A stretch of DNA of 64,000 bases from Chrysemys picta bellii (GCF_011386835.1 NC_088801.1:20632824-20696823); one strand, 5' to 3'. Counted from the stretch's first letter, positions 38,640 to 51,778 are shown. Notes: generated by a model not told the origin, from the letters alone. Program-made: numbers and translations.

Positions 38640-40076
38640 CCTCTTTTTCACCACAGCAAAACAACTGTTAAAGATTACTTGAAATTTTGATAATGGCAGA
38701 CACTTTCATTACTAGATTGCCATTTCAAATCCAGCTTAGGCCAGCTGTTATTGTCTTGGCTTTTTGATGGCCTATGCAAAATCTTTCCTGTTCCAGGATG
38801 TCCATATCCCAAAAATTAGTATCACAATTGGCACTAATTCACCCCTTGTTGACAGTCTCAGAGACTGGGCATTGAGATTGAACTACCTCCACTCTACCAG
38901 AGGCTGTTCTCCTATGACAGGATTTATGCACATTGGAGGGACAATGGGCTCAATTTCACTTTTGTAAAAGTTAATGTAAAGACTCCCATTGACGTCAGTG
39001 AGAGTTGAAGCATACCCAACCTGGCAGAGCTTGCACTGCAGCTGCCTGTGCTACATCTATTTTGTGGATGAATAAAGTACTTCAGTCTCTAGGATTGTCT
39101 CTCTGGCACCTTTTGTCAATCCTAAAGTAACACACAAATAGAACAATGGATACAAATACAGAAAATGTGCTGGCATTGCAAATACAAAGTGTGAAATTTA
39201 ACGGAATGGGGGAACCTGATCTTTTGCTGCTTTTAAAATAGTCTTATGTATCTTCTCTTCCAGTTTAGAGAAAGCAAGAGAGCCAAAATGTGTCGATTAC
39301 TGTATTAATTTTTACCAAGTGTCATTTTCACTTATTCTGGCCTGGCTATGGAACGAAAAATGTTAAGCATTTGAATATAGAAATAACCTACTATTACTTT
39401 GTCAGGAGAGAATTAAAAACCTCATAAATTTTCATAAGTTAGCTTTAAGTTAATGATGATGCCTTTAAGGACTTTTGAGAAATCAATAGAAAGAAAATTA
39501 TAATTATAGTTATTGATTGGTCTCCTTTGTTCTCATCTCTCAGAATGAAAGAGTGAGACAAAAATGAAAAGGTTCTTTCTTACCACCTAATCTCAGCCAA
39601 ACATACCCCTTCAAACGGTGCTTTCCTAGACAGCGGTAGCAAAAATGAACTTGCATGCTTCGATTTTAGAACCCATTGCGACTCTATTCAGATGGAAATT
39701 TGATGTCCATGGTTTGCCCCTTTGAGGATCTGACTTGTTTTCCTGTCTAAGCTTGGATGCAGGCTAGATTCAAGAGTCAACATTTTTTCCAGACTGCTCT
39801 CATGGAGGACGCTGAACTTTGGCAACATTTCCCCAGTTATTCTGACTAATTCATACAACCTTCCTTGAACAATAATGCTCTCTGGAGGATGATCTATGCT
39901 CATACTATGGGTTACTTATTGTCAACTGACTAGATTTACAAAAGAGAATGACATTGAGGTATAACGATTCCAATTGGAGTCTGAGTAGCAATGCCGTTGC
40001 CCAGGTTTTATGAACCAAATTTTCTAAAAGTATTCTATATTTGTCTATGTAGACAGAACACACCAATAGACTTTAC
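38640..40076. other. non-coding stretch, nothing firmly recognised
   Basis: A palindromic-element half copy lies near 38945-38995. No exon is supported. Confidence 0.4.
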
Positions 40077-40080
40077 ATAC

Positions 40081-40740
40081 TGTGACAGACCCAGGCCAAT
40101 GGGGTACAGGAGTCTGGTAGAGGGCAAATATACTGGTCACTGGATGAGTAGTTTTCTGTTCCCTGAGTGACCAGAGCAGGGGCTGCACTAGAGTAATCAG
40201 GAACCTGCTAGAACCAGTTAAAGCAGGCAGGCTAATTAGGACACCTGGAGCCCATTAAGAAGAAGCTGCTAGAATCAATTAAGGCAGGCTAATCAAGGCA
40301 CCTGGGTTTTAAAAGGAGCTCACCCCAGTTTGTGGTGGGAGTGTGAGGAGCTGGGAGCAAGAGGCGCAAGGAGCTGAGAGGGTGTGCTGCTGGAGGACTG
40401 AGGAGCACAAGAGTTATCAGACACCAGGAGGAAGGTCCTGTGGTGAGAATAAGGAAGGTGTTTGGAGGAGGCCATGGGGAAGTAGCCCAGGGAGTTGTAG
40501 CTGTCATGCAGCTGTTACAGGAGGCTCTATAGACAGCTGCAGTCCACAGGGCCCTGGGCTAGAACCCGGAGTAGAGGGCGGGCCCGAGTTCCCCCCAACC
40601 TCCCAATTGACCTGGACTGTAGGTTATCCCAGAGGGGAAGGTCTCTGGGCTGTTCCCCAACCCACATGGTGAATCTCTGAGGCAAGAAAATCCGCCAATA
40701 AGCGCAGGACCCTCCAAGATAGAGGAGGAACTTTGTCACA
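40081..40740 (+). mobile_element. solo LTR (TGTGACAG..TTTGTCACA), 4-bp TSD ATAC
   Basis: Starts TGTGACAGACCC and ends AACTTTGTCACA. ATAC flanks it at 40077-40080 and 40741-40744. A TATA-like TTTTAAAAGGAGC lies at about 40307. It is 660 bp, shorter than its sister at 42345-43149 because of deletions near its 3' part. A 4-bp duplication suits gammaretrovirus-like ERVs; class is inference. Confidence 0.85.
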
Positions 40741-40744
40741 ATAC

Positions 40745-42043
40745 ACAAACAGGTGCATTTGTGAATGTTGGAATCTATGAACTGTGCATGCAGACATCTT
40801 ATAAAAAATGGTATGAGAACGTAAGGACAGAAATTAGCCCATTAAAAGCAGGTGTTTGAATACACATACATGGAGGCTGGGTCTAGATCCCTTTGAAAAT
40901 TGTCCCTAAATATAAATGTCCTGCATTTGGTTCTGGATCAGGACTGCTAGAGATGTTAGCTTTGGTCATAGCCACTTACTAACATAGGCCTGTGAGAGTC
41001 ATCATAATATACTGTTTCATTCCATTTCCCCCCCATGGTCTTAGTATGGGTAGGCACCAAATGCTCTCCATTCTAGGCTCTTCATTTTTATGTACCATAC
41101 ACTCCTTGAAGCACAAAAAAATGGGCAAAGTTTTCTGCCTTTCTTAGCCTAGCATAAAGGCTTCTATACCCTTCTCTGAAGCACCTGTCACTAATTAGCT
41201 ATAACTGTGAGCAAATATTAGCCATATCTTGAGTTCTATATTTGGTAACCATATAACAATTCTTTTTTACTGGACAAGTTTTTTCTCTCCTCCCCTCTTC
41301 CCCCTGATATTATTCACTGCTTTTCACGGTAGCCAAAGCAATAATATTTTGGGCAGCCACAAGTTCCTTGTATATTCAGGGAATGTTTTTCTGTCCCCAT
41401 TTTGAAATTAAAAAAAAAAAAAGTTTGGTTCACTCTGTCTTTGGTCTGAAGGTTATTTACAGTGCCCCAGCAGTGTGCTGTACAAAGACATGATCCATTG
41501 CACAACTAATTTACAATCCAGTAAGGATTTTATAATCTAGTAACCTAGTTGTAAATGGCTCTATCTAAAAAGAAACTTGCATGGATTCTATCACAAGTAT
41601 GTTTCTCCTTTTGCTTAAGTATATAATGGCTACTGTAGTAGATGCAGAAACTCTAGCTGTCTGTTACATCATATGAAGATAGCTTTAAAAATATTAAAGG
41701 GTTATAGACTAGAAGTACTCAACAGGCCTGCCTGGCCAGTAGGTTGAAATAAAGCTGTACTCCCAAGTATGGAATAAAAACATTAATTGAAATAGCTTTC
41801 TTGAAATCCTGTTCGTTACCAATCCTTTGCGTCAATTTTTCAACACTTGCAAGATGCAGTTTCTGTACATATGGTCATAATTCACTTTAAATATTCAAAT
41901 ACATGAGTCTCTCTTTATTACTCTCTGTATGATTAGTATAGTAACAAAATGGTCACCGATTTAATTAGCAGTTTCAATCTGCCTGGATGATGTTTCTTTG
42001 GGGATTTTATACTTCTGGTTATGGAAAAGTAGCTCATTCTGTC
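40745..42043. other. non-coding stretch between LTR and MITE
   Basis: AT-rich, with an A run near 41411. No gene recognised. Confidence 0.45.
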
Positions 42044-42046
42044 TAA

Positions 42047-42249
42047 GGGCTTGGCTACACTGGCAATTAACAGCGCTGAGACTTTCTCGCTCAGGGGCGT
42101 GAAAAAATACCCCCCCTGAGCGCAGCAAGTTGCAGCACTGTAAAGCACCAGTGTAGAGAGTGCACCCGTTTTTTTTAGAGTGCTGGGAGAGCTGCGCTGC
42201 GCTGCGACCACACAAGGCACGTTAAAGCACTGCCAGTGTAGACTAGCCC
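42047..42249. mobile_element. MITE, TAA target-site duplication
   Basis: Inverted ends GGGCTTGGCTACACTGGC and GCCAGTGTAGACTAGCCC are flanked by TAA (42044-42046 and 42250-42252). An internal hairpin has arms CGCTCAGGGG and CCCCTGAGCG. It is 203 bp long and has no coding capacity. Confidence 0.82.
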
Positions 42250-42344
42250 TAACTCTTGAATGAGATCTGCTGGCTCTTATAGATATTCACACCTGAAACT
42301 ACAGACACTCAGCAAATCAAAACCTTTGTTTGCTAGATAAGTAC

Positions 42345-43149
42345 TGTGACAGGGTCGGGCCAGATGGCTACAGGAGAGTGATAGAATGCAGATATATTAG
42401 CCTCAGATTAAGCATGTCCCTTTTCCCTGCGTAAGGTAACAGGGGTGGTTCCAGAACACTCAGGAACTTGCTGGAACCAATTAAGGCAGACTGGCTAATT
42501 AGGACACCTGGAGCCAATTAAGAAGCTGCTAGAATCCACTAGGCAGGTTAATCAGGGCACCTGGTTTAAAAAGGACCTCACTGCAGTCTGTGAGGGGTGT
42601 GTGTGAGGAGCTGGGAGCAAGAGGTTTGCAAGAAGCTGAGAGTGAGTAGGCGTACTGCTGGAGGACTGAGAAGTACAAGCGTTATCAGACATCAGGAGGA
42701 AGGTCCGGTGATGAGGACAAAGAAGGTGTTGGGAGGACGCCATGGGGAAGTAGCTCAGGGAGTTGTAGCTGTTACGCAGCTGTTACAGGAGGCACACTAA
42801 GACAGTCCACAGGGCCGTGGGCTGGAACCCGGAGTAGAGGGTGGGCACGGGTTCCCCCGATCTCCCCAACTCCCCATTTGATATAAGAGGAGTTGATCTG
42901 GCCTGTGGGTCCCACCAGAGACGAAGGTCTCTGGCCTGTTCCCCAATCCATTAGGTGAGCCAGCAGAGACTGCAAGGGATTGTTCCCCTCCTTTTCCCCA
43001 TGCTGGCCAGTGATGAGGTTAGCTGAGTGAACGGCAGGTTTGTGCCACTAACAAAAGGAGCCAAACTGAGGACTGCCGAAAACCTCTGAGGCGAGCAAAT
43101 CCTCCAGAAAATGCAGAACCCACCAAGGCAAAGGAGGAACTTTGTCACA
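42345..43149 (+). mobile_element. solo LTR, same family as 40081-40740, 4-bp TSD GTAC
   Basis: Starts TGTGACAGGGTCGGGCC and ends AACTTTGTCACA. GTAC flanks it perfectly at 42341-42344 and 43150-43153. It shares long blocks with the 660-bp copy, such as GTGAGGAGCTGGGAGCAAGA, GGAACCCGGAGTAGAGGG-like text and GCAGCTGTTACAGGAGGC. The different duplications show two independent insertions and not the two ends of one provirus. Confidence 0.87.
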
Positions 43150-43154
43150 GTACT

Positions 43155-45025
43155 TTAACTCGTTTTAGGTAATGGAATTTTGTCCTATTCATTGTCTAAA
43201 AGATGCTATTTTTTTCTCTTGGTTTAGAATAATCTGTAGTATAATTACTGTAAAAATGTTTAGTAATATACCAGAAGGACCAACAACATTTATGAAGATA
43301 ACAAGTTTCCAAGGATCTACAATGACTTTAGCTGTAAGCCTTATTTTTTTTTATATCAAAGGGAATCGAGTTCAACCGCTTTTAGTTGAGGTCCTCATTA
43401 GATTTAAAGCTGCTAACCTGTAGTAACCTTTTAGGATTAGTAACCATAATAAGAAAAATACTTGCATGATTACATGCGTGCAGCAGAACACCATTATACA
43501 TGTACAGTACACAGCAATAAGGTAGCACAGTTATAGTGAGAGATGAATGTTACCCATCTGCTGCATATTAAAGGCAGATGTATGTTGATCAGTACCAACT
43601 GTGCAGAATGTAACAGGCCAGATTCTTCTTATTTACACTGATGTAGCTGAGAGCAAAATCTAGCCTTATGTGTTTTATAAAATTAAGTTATAATAAAAAT
43701 GGCTTCAAACTGTAATGGGTTGAATTTGGTCCCCCGTACATCTGGAAAAACAATTTGAAACCCATTTAGCTTTTCCCCCTCATTCATGAGTCATCTGTGA
43801 ACAGATTTGGATTTTTACAACCTTGCTCATTATTTAAAATTGTTGGTCAAATAAGCTAAAATTTGTTTGCATTTATTATTGGTTATTCATGAACTATTGA
43901 CTTTTGACCCAGCTTTTGAATACTTGCTATTTCTTACATTGTGAGATTGGTCACTTAGATCACATGATATTGTTTCTACTCCCTGATTAGGTGATTGTAG
44001 CTTTCATAAACAGAAGGATAATCAAAAAGATTTCAAGATGGCCATGCAAGCGTTTCTAATACAAATCTTATATGAAAACACGCATTTGCATAAATATTTT
44101 AAGGAATTTTGCCTTCTTTCACAAATATTCTTTCAAACAAAATAAAACTCATACAAATGTTCACACAAAATAAATTTTAGAAGGTTGCAAATCCACAGAA
44201 GAGAATTCATTGTTTTTATAGGAGTTAATGTTTGTACGTATCATTTTGCTGAATACAGTCAGGGAAATAAATTAAGTGACCTAAGGGATCTTTTAAAAAA
44301 TGGCCCCCAGTTTTCAGATACAATGGTGGACACAAATATTAGTATTTAGGGATCTGACTGCATCCAGCAATCTGGAAGATCTGAATTCTAACGTGTGCTG
44401 AACATTTATGCTGTCTGTAAAAACACAACTAAGAAAACTCGACACTGAATTGAGACCCTTTAAATATTTAGCCCTATAGCTCTTGCCCATCTCTAATATG
44501 TATAAATTTGTGATACACAGAAATTAAGTGACTTGCCCTGGGCCATCAAATAAGTCAGTTGCAGAGCTGGGATTAGAACTCAAGAGTTTCTAGCTTTCTG
44601 CCCTTTACTGTCTGCACTGGATGGCTCCAAGTATGTACCTCAGAGGTTACTTAAAGTGACTTTATCTTGTGGTTGTATCCATGGCAGAACCAATTCATTG
44701 CAAAAGATATTTCAGTCCCCTGTGCTGTAACTACCACATCAAAACAAATTATTTAAGCAGCCTTAGTGGAATTCCAAACTTGTGTAACTAGAGGGATACC
44801 CCTTCTTTTATATGTATTGTATGTATAAAGCAGCTGTATGTTTTAATATGTAAGGCCATGTAATTATCTGGCTAGATAGGAAATGATTTCCCCTTATATT
44901 TTCAAAGTATAACATAATGATTTTACTGCCATTAAAGCCAATGAAGTGGCTCAGTTTAAATTCCACACACCATTTTGTAAATTGAGGAGTTAACACATTA
45001 CTAGCCACCAAATTATCAACCTGTA
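43155..45025. other. non-coding stretch with old repeat fragments
   Basis: A palindromic-element half copy lies at about 43615-43665. A MIR-like minus-strand fragment is at 44515-44625. No gene recognised. Confidence 0.45.
44515..44625 (-). mobile_element. MIR-like SINE fragment, minus strand
   Basis: ATTAAGTGACTTGCCCTGGG, GCAGAGCTGGGATTAGAACT and TCTGCACT are the reverse complement of MIR. Confidence 0.65.
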
Positions 45026-45029
45026 ACAG

Positions 45030-45990
45030 TGTGTAATGATCAGGGACAGAATGATACGGATGTGAAAAAGGCTAATGTAATCCTTGGATGCATCTGGTGA
45101 GATATTTCCAGTAGAGATAGGGAAGTGTTATTACTGTTATACAAGGCACTGATGCAACCTCATCTGGAATACTGTGTGCACTTCTGGTCTCCCATGTTAA
45201 GACAGATGAATTCAAACTGGAATAGGAGCAGGGAAAGAGCTATTAGGATGATCAGAGGAATGGAGAACCTACCTTACGAGAGGAGACTTAAGGAGGTTGG
45301 CTTTTTAGCCTCACAGAATGAAGACTGAGGGGAGGCATGATTGCTGTCTATAAATACATCAAAGGGATAAACACTGGGGAGTGAGAGGAGTTATTTTAGT
45401 TAAGGGCTAATGTTGGCACAAGAACAAATGAACATACACTGGCCATCATCAAGCTAAGGTTTGAAATTAGACAAAGGTTTCTAACCATCAGAGGAGTAAT
45501 GTTTGGGAACAGCCTTCCAAGGGGAGTAGTAGGGTCAAAAAACGTAACTTGGTTTAAGACAGAGCTTGATAAATTTATGGAGGGGATTGTATGATGAGAT
45601 TGCATACAATGGCATATCACCCATCCACAACTGCTATTGGCAAATATCTGGAGATGGAACACTAGATTGAGAGGGCTCTGAGTTACTTCAGATAATTATT
45701 TCCCGGGTGTCCGGTTGGTGGGTCTTGCCCACATGCTCAGAGTCTAACTGTTTACCATATTTGGTGTTGGGAAGGAATTTTTTCCCCAGGTCTGATTGGC
45801 AGAGACCTTGGGCGGTTTTTTTTTTTTTTTTGGCCTTCCTCTGCAGCATGGAGCATGGGTGACTTGCTGGTTTGAACTAGAGTAAATGATGGATTCTCTG
45901 TAACTTGAAGTCTTTAAATCAAGAATTGAGGATTTTAGTAACTCGGCCAGAGGTTATAGACGTATTACAGGAGTGGGTAGGTGAAAATGT
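45030..45990 (+). mobile_element. CR1 LINE 3' part, plus strand
   Basis: The ORF2 C-terminus is visible as LLLYKALMQPHLEYCVHFWSP, RAIRMIRGMENLPYERRL near 45125-45328. It continues into the CR1 3' untranslated region with GGGAACAGCCTTCCAAGGGG and GGTGTTGGGAAGGAATTTTT, and a T-run at about 45818-45833. Several frameshifts. Confidence 0.85.
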
Positions 45991-46499
45991 GAACTCTCAG
46001 AAATGTTGCTCTTACTATCAAAGACACTGATGCCTACTATAGCTTCCTTTGTTACTGCAGGACATAGTGAATCCTAATGTATTCTTAATTACTGTTAAGA
46101 CATACTGTTATCTTTCATGCCCATGCTCTGACCACCTAATCCCAACAACAATAAACTTTAAAAATTTGCCCTGTTCACAAAACTCATTAAAACAGAGTTA
46201 CATTTTGCATAGCAAAAACAATTCACAAAAACCAACCATATTAGATAGCTGGGGAGACAACAGCCAGAACTAAATTCTTTATAATACCAAGATAATTCAA
46301 TAAATATTTACCTGCACATTATAATCCAAATTTACAAATAGTGCCATTGTTGCCAGAGTTACACAGAATTTAACTAAGTAGAATTATGGTTCACCCACAA
46401 AACATTTTACAATTTTCTTCCATCTTTTGTATAATGAAAAAAATATAGCCAGGTTTACAATCTCAGTTCATAGTTCTGGAAATGGGCTAATAAAAGTAA

Positions 46500-48800
46500 C
46501 TTTCATCTTCATGAATACAGGCTAGAAAATGCTGTAACACTCAAGGAATTTTTTCAACACACCACTGAACAGTGCACTAACCCGCTGGAACCCTCCTACC
46601 AACACTACAAGAAGAAGAATTCTGCATGGACTCCTCCTGATGGTCAAAATGACAGACTGGACTTCTACGTAGTGTTTCTACAGACGTTCACAGGCTGAAA
46701 TTGTGAAACAAACAGCATCACTTGTCCGATAACCTCAGCCATACAGAACACAATGCCATCCAAGCCTCCGAAACAACTCTGACATTATAATCAAAGGAGC
46801 TCACAAAGGAAGTGTTGTAGTCATAATGAACAGGTCGGATTATGAACAGGAGGCTGCCAGGCAACTCTCCAAGACCACATTCTACAGGCCACTATCCTCT
46901 GATCCCACTGAGGAGTACCAAAAGAAATTACACCATCTGCTCAAGAAACTCCCCGCTCTAGCACAGGAACAAATCTACACAGAGATACCCTCAGATCCTC
47001 GACCAGAGGTATTCTATCTGCTACCCAAGATCCATAAACCTGGAAACCCTGGACGCCCCATCATCTCAGGCATTGGCACTCTTACAGAGGATTATCTGGC
47101 TATTTGGACTGTCTCCTCAGACCCTACCCTACCAGCACTCCCAGCTATATTTGAGACACCATCGACTTCCTGAGGAAACTACAATGCATTGGTGATCTTC
47201 CTGAAAACACCATCCTGGCCACCATGGATGTAGAAGCTCTTTACACCAGTATTCCACATGAGGATGGACTACAAGCTGTCAGGAACAGTATCCTGATAAG
47301 GCCACAGCATGCCTGGTGGCTGAGCTTTGTGACTTTGTCCTCACTCACAACTGTTTCAGATTTGGGGACAACTTATATCTTCAAGTCAGCGGCATTGCTA
47401 TGGGTACCCGTATAGCCCCACAGTATGCCAACATTTTTATGGATGACTTAGAACAATGGTTCCTTTTGTCACCTAGCACCCCTCCTCTACTTGCACTACA
47501 TTGATGACATCTTTATCATATGGACCCACGGAAGGAAGGCCCTTGAAAAATTCCACCTGGATTTCAACCATTTCCACCCAACCATCAACCTCAGCCTGGA
47601 CCAGTCCACACAAGAGATCCATTTCCTGGACACTACAGTGCAAATAAGTGATGACCACATAAACACCACCCTATACCGGAAACCTACTGACCGCTATACT
47701 TACCTACATGCCTCCAGCTTCCATCCAGGACACATCACATGATCCATTGTCTATAGCCAAGCCCTAAGATACAACCAAATTTGTTCCAATCCCTCAGACA
47801 GAGACAAACAGTTACAAGATCTTTATCAAGCATTCTTAAAACTACAATACCCACCTGGGGCAGTGAGGAAACAGATTGACAGAGTGAGACGGGTACCTAC
47901 TACAGGACAAGCCCAACAAAGAAAATAACAGAACACCACTGGCCATCACATACAGCCCCCAGCTAAAACCTCTCCTGCACATCATCAACGATCTACAACC
48001 TATCCTGGAAAATGATCCCTCACTCTCACAGACCTTGGGAGGCAGGCCAGTCCTCACTTACAGACAGCCCCCCAACCTGAAGCAAATACTCACCAGCAAC
48101 TACACACCACAGAAACACTAACTCAGGAACCAATCCCTGTAACAAACCTCGTTGCCTACTCTGTCCCCATATCTACTCTAGTGACACCATCAGAGGACCC
48201 AACCACCTCAGCCACACCATCAGGGACTCATACACCTACACATCTACTAATGTGATATATGCCATCATGTGCCAACAATGCCTCTCTGCCATGTACATTG
48301 GCCAAACCGGACAGTCTCTACACAAAAGAATAAATGGACACAGAAATGGTAACATACAAAAGCCAGTAGGAGAACACTTCATTTTTCCTGATATTCTATA
48401 ACAGATTTAAAAGTAGCCATACTTGAACAAAAAAACTTCAGAAACAGACTTAAAAGAGAAACTGCAGAATTAAAATTCATTTGTAAATTTAACACCATAA
48501 ATTTGGGCTTGAATAGGGACTGGGAGTGGCTGGCTTACTACAAAAGCAACTTTCCCTCTCCTGGAATTGACACCTCCTCATCAGTTATTGGGAGTGGACT
48601 ACATCCACCCTGATCGAATTGGCCCTGTCAACACTGGTTCTCCACTTGTGGGGTGCCTCCCTTCTTTTTGTGTCAGTAGAATAATGCCTGCATCTGTAAT
48701 TTTCACTCCATCTGAAGAAGTGGGTTTTTTACCCATGAAAGTTTATGCCCAAATAAATGTTAGTCTTTAAGGTGCCTCCAAACTCCTTGTTATTTTAGTT
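46500..48800 (+). mobile_element. Penelope-like element, nearly complete but decayed
   Basis: The region spans a reverse transcriptase, a GIY-YIG-like endonuclease and a 3' tail (GAAGAAGTGGGTTTTTTACC, TTAGTCTTTAAGGTGCCTCC). The tail wording closely resembles the other PLE tails at 49679-49815, 53446-53788 and 54983-55201. The 5' edge is approximate. PLEs are retroelements distinct from LINEs and LTR elements, and are telomerase-related. Confidence 0.85.
46600..48560 (+). pseudogene. Penelope-like reverse transcriptase / GIY-YIG endonuclease, broken ORF
   Basis: Fragments in three frames lie in the right order. YLLPKIHKPGNPGRPIIS (about 47015) is the PLE RT fingers motif. MDVEALYTSIPHEDG (47224) carries the first catalytic Asp. 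GIAMGTRIAPQYANIFMDDL (about 47385) is the following RT motif. LHYIDDIFIIW (47491) is the YxDD active site, here Y-I-D-D. HFLDTTV and LYRKPTDRYTYLHASSFHPG (to 47742) are typical of the PLE thumb. VIYAIMCQQCLSAMYIGQTG (about 48255-48315) is the GIY..YIG-like nuclease signature, followed by HKRINGHR. The last block, LEQKNFRNRLKRETAEL and INLGLNRDWEWL, recurs in the second PLE at 53807-53992. At least three frameshifts and in-frame stops mean no functional protein. Confidence 0.85.
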
Positions 48801-48804
48801 AATG

Positions 48805-49675
48805 CAGAGTTTACCATAGACATTTCATTTTTAATTTATGTTTAAAAAACAAAAATCTAATCAAACAATTTAAGATTGGAAAGCCATAACACAAATTAGT
48901 ACACAAAGAAACAACAGGCAATCAATTTATCATTTGCTGTTTTATTCATTTGTAATTTGTAGTCACTGCAGAGCTGCTTTTTGGAACTTGTCAGTTTGAT
49001 TATCTGAAACGTGATGGGCTGCAGTTGTTGGACATTTCTATAGTGTATCATGAACTGCCTAGAATAGAGATTCTGTGGAGATTGATCCCTCCAATTTCTA
49101 CGAATATTCTACATAGATCAATGTATTAAAACTTAACCTTTGGTGGCCCCAAAAGCTATTTTGTTTGTTTGTTTGTTTGTTTTCCGACATGAATTCAGTT
49201 CAGAGACGGTTCAGTTCCCATGGAAACAAGCTGCACACGAGCCATCATTGCAAAAGATAAAATAGTGGAAATACCTCTTGTAACAATTGCTTTTTAATGC
49301 ATATAAATTATTGCTAGAATATGGGCGTTGTTGACTATTATAGATGTTATATTATATATTTATATGTAGGGTGGATGCCTTTGGCAGACATGTAAGGATA
49401 TTTTTTACCATACGGATGAAGAACATGCCTGTCATCTCTTTACTGAAAAGGACCTTTTTGGTGATAGAATATTGTCAGTGTTATGCCACATGATACTGTA
49501 CAAAAAGTAAACCTGTTCACACTTATTCAGAAGTGATCTAAGGGTCAGCTATGGGCTTTCTATTTTTAATCCTCGACATAGTTAGGCAGGCTTTCTATAT
49601 GTGAAAATGAGAATTCCATTAACCTTTTTAGCCTAGGTGTCAAACTGAACTGTCTCTCTCTCCTCCTCCCCGCCC
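48805..49675. other. non-coding stretch, GTTT microsatellite inside
   Basis: A GTTT run at 49161-49182 is the only recognised feature. No gene seen. Confidence 0.5.
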
Positions 49676-49678
49676 CCA

Positions 49679-49815
49679 CCGTGTTGTTGTAGCCATGTTC
49701 TTCCAATATTGGATAGAAAATGTGGGTGAGGTAATATCTTTTATTAGACCAACTTCTGTTGGTGAGAGAGACAAGCTTTTGAGCTTACACAGAGCTCTTC
49801 TTCTGCAAGGTGTTA
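49679..49815 (-). mobile_element. Penelope-like element 3' tail, minus strand, another family
   Basis: GTTGTTGTAGCCATGTTCTT, GAGGTAATATCTTTTATTAG, CCAACTTCTGTTGGTGAGAG and GAGCTTACACAGAGCTCTTC are a known amniote PLE tail in reverse orientation. It resembles the other PLE tails in layout but not in sequence detail. Confidence 0.65.
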
Positions 49816-49819
49816 ACTT

Positions 49820-51040
49820 CACACTTCACCTTGAATGGTCTCATGCAATGTGTCAACTCCTTTGCTGAACAATCTGTTGGCTGTGATAATCTGAATACCT
49901 TTGCCAGTACTGAAGAATAGTTCTGTGTAAGCTCTAAATATTGTTTGGAACATATGGGTGATTCATTGCAGTGCTGCAGTGAAATTACTGCAATAGATAC
50001 AGTATCTCACACCTAGCTCTTATATGGCACTCTCTTTTCCTGAGATTATTTAAAATTCAGTTGAAGCCATGATATGAAGGAACAAGCTTCCCAACACAGA
50101 GTCAGATTTTCCCCTCTGTTACACCCTGGTTAATATACGGATGTCAAGTGGAAGAGAAGTCAGACGAGTTGACCAGTCATAATTAAGAGCAGAATGTGGC
50201 TCATCATCATTTATGCATCTAGTTCTTTCTCTAGAGAGAGAAAGAGATGCTTTTCTTTTGTTGTTAATACTATACAGAATCTCTGCAACAAATTCAAATA
50301 TCAGCTAGCGGAGTCACAGGATTGTTCAAATAGTATTATAGTACCAGCCAAGCTCTTGCCCAACACCTGTTTAGATCAGTTTTGTATCTCATAAAGCATT
50401 ACTGCTGTGGTATTCTTGTTTTGGATTCTTTTGCATTGGCTAGACTGATTCTGCAGCTGAGTGTGTTTGGCATGTCTTGGTCTCAACAGTCCTAGAAATC
50501 TGCTTTTATCTATAGAGGTGTGCAGTACAATACTTACGGTCTTTTACTCAAAAACACATCATGGACAATTCTGTGTTTCTGCTTGATAAGCACCAGAATA
50601 CTGAACATCCAAGCCTGCCGGGATATGAATCATGATGGTAACTCAGAACAGCCATATTTTTCCCTTTATCATTCAACCCCTGCCACCCACCTCTTCTAGC
50701 TGCAGTTTCTACTAAAGGTTCAACTATCTATATATATTTTTTGTGTTATGTTCAAGGTTAAGGTGAAAGAAAAGCTAATGTTTTGTGTCCAGAACGAAGG
50801 GAATCTCTGATCACTTTGTTGCAAAAAGGTTGTTTTAAAAATGATCTTTAGCTTCATTCTAAAAATCTCTGCTAAATATGTCTTAAAGGTTGTAGCTCTG
50901 GAGCCAAATTCTGTCCTTAGTTATACTAGTATAAAATCAGAGACACTCCATCATGGACTAACTGAGAGTAGGATTTGGCCCAAATATAACAGACTAGCAT
51001 TGGAAAAAGGACTAAGGTTCAAGATAATTTCATTCTGGTG
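49820..51040. other. non-coding stretch
   Basis: A palindromic-element copy is near 50897-50985. No gene recognised. Confidence 0.45.
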
Positions 51041-51044
51041 CATG

Positions 51045-51210
51045 TTCCATCACTGATCATTTTTAAGCCTAGATTGGATGTTTTTTTTTTCTAAAAGCTA
51101 TGCTCTAGGAATTATTTTGGGGAAGTTCTGTGGCCTGTGTTATATGAGAGGTCAGACTAGATGGTCACAGTGGTCCATACTAGCCTTGGAATCTATGAAT
51201 CTAGATTCAG
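51045..51210 (+). mobile_element. CR1 3'-end fragment, plus strand
   Basis: GATTGGATG, CTCTAGGAATTATTTTGGGG, GAGGTCAGACTAGATGGTCA and terminal GGAATCTATGAATCTA are the CR1 3' end. Confidence 0.85.
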
Positions 51211-51778
51211 CAATATGTCTCATTAATATTAATGGCATCTGAAGGACTAAACCCCTGCAAACTGGGCTGAAAGTTTACCCTTAAGAATCCCGGTAAATAT
51301 ACTCCCAATGCTGAATTATCATAATACAGTAAATAAGCTCTTAGCAGAAGCAGTGGGCCAAACTTTGCTCTGTGTTACATAAGTGTAAATCTGGAAGAAT
51401 GGGGTTATCCAGTACAGAATAGATTTGGCCCAGCATGTGGGGACTTGTATTACAAACGGAATCCTTAGTCTAGCTGCTCATTTGCTATATTGTTTCTGCC
51501 ACAATAGTTTTAATTCAGACAATACCCTTGTGATGGAACAGATCAAATGAAAGTGAAAAAGAATGTTGACTAGACATTTCTACATAGATTCACACACAAT
51601 AGAGACAAAGGGATATATTTAAAATATCAAACTGTGGTAAATTCTGCACCAAACATTAACTCTTTGGCAAATGCTACAGTCATAAGAAACTGGTTTGTAA
51701 GAGGACTCCTATACTCTTTGAGCTCACTCTATGCAGCCACCATTCCTGTATCAGCTGCCTTTTCCTCTTTCCACTCAG

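Noticed and set aside
40081..43149. Full provirus bounded by two LTRs
   Set aside because: Flanking duplications differ (ATAC and GTAC) and no gag, pol or env sequence lies between.
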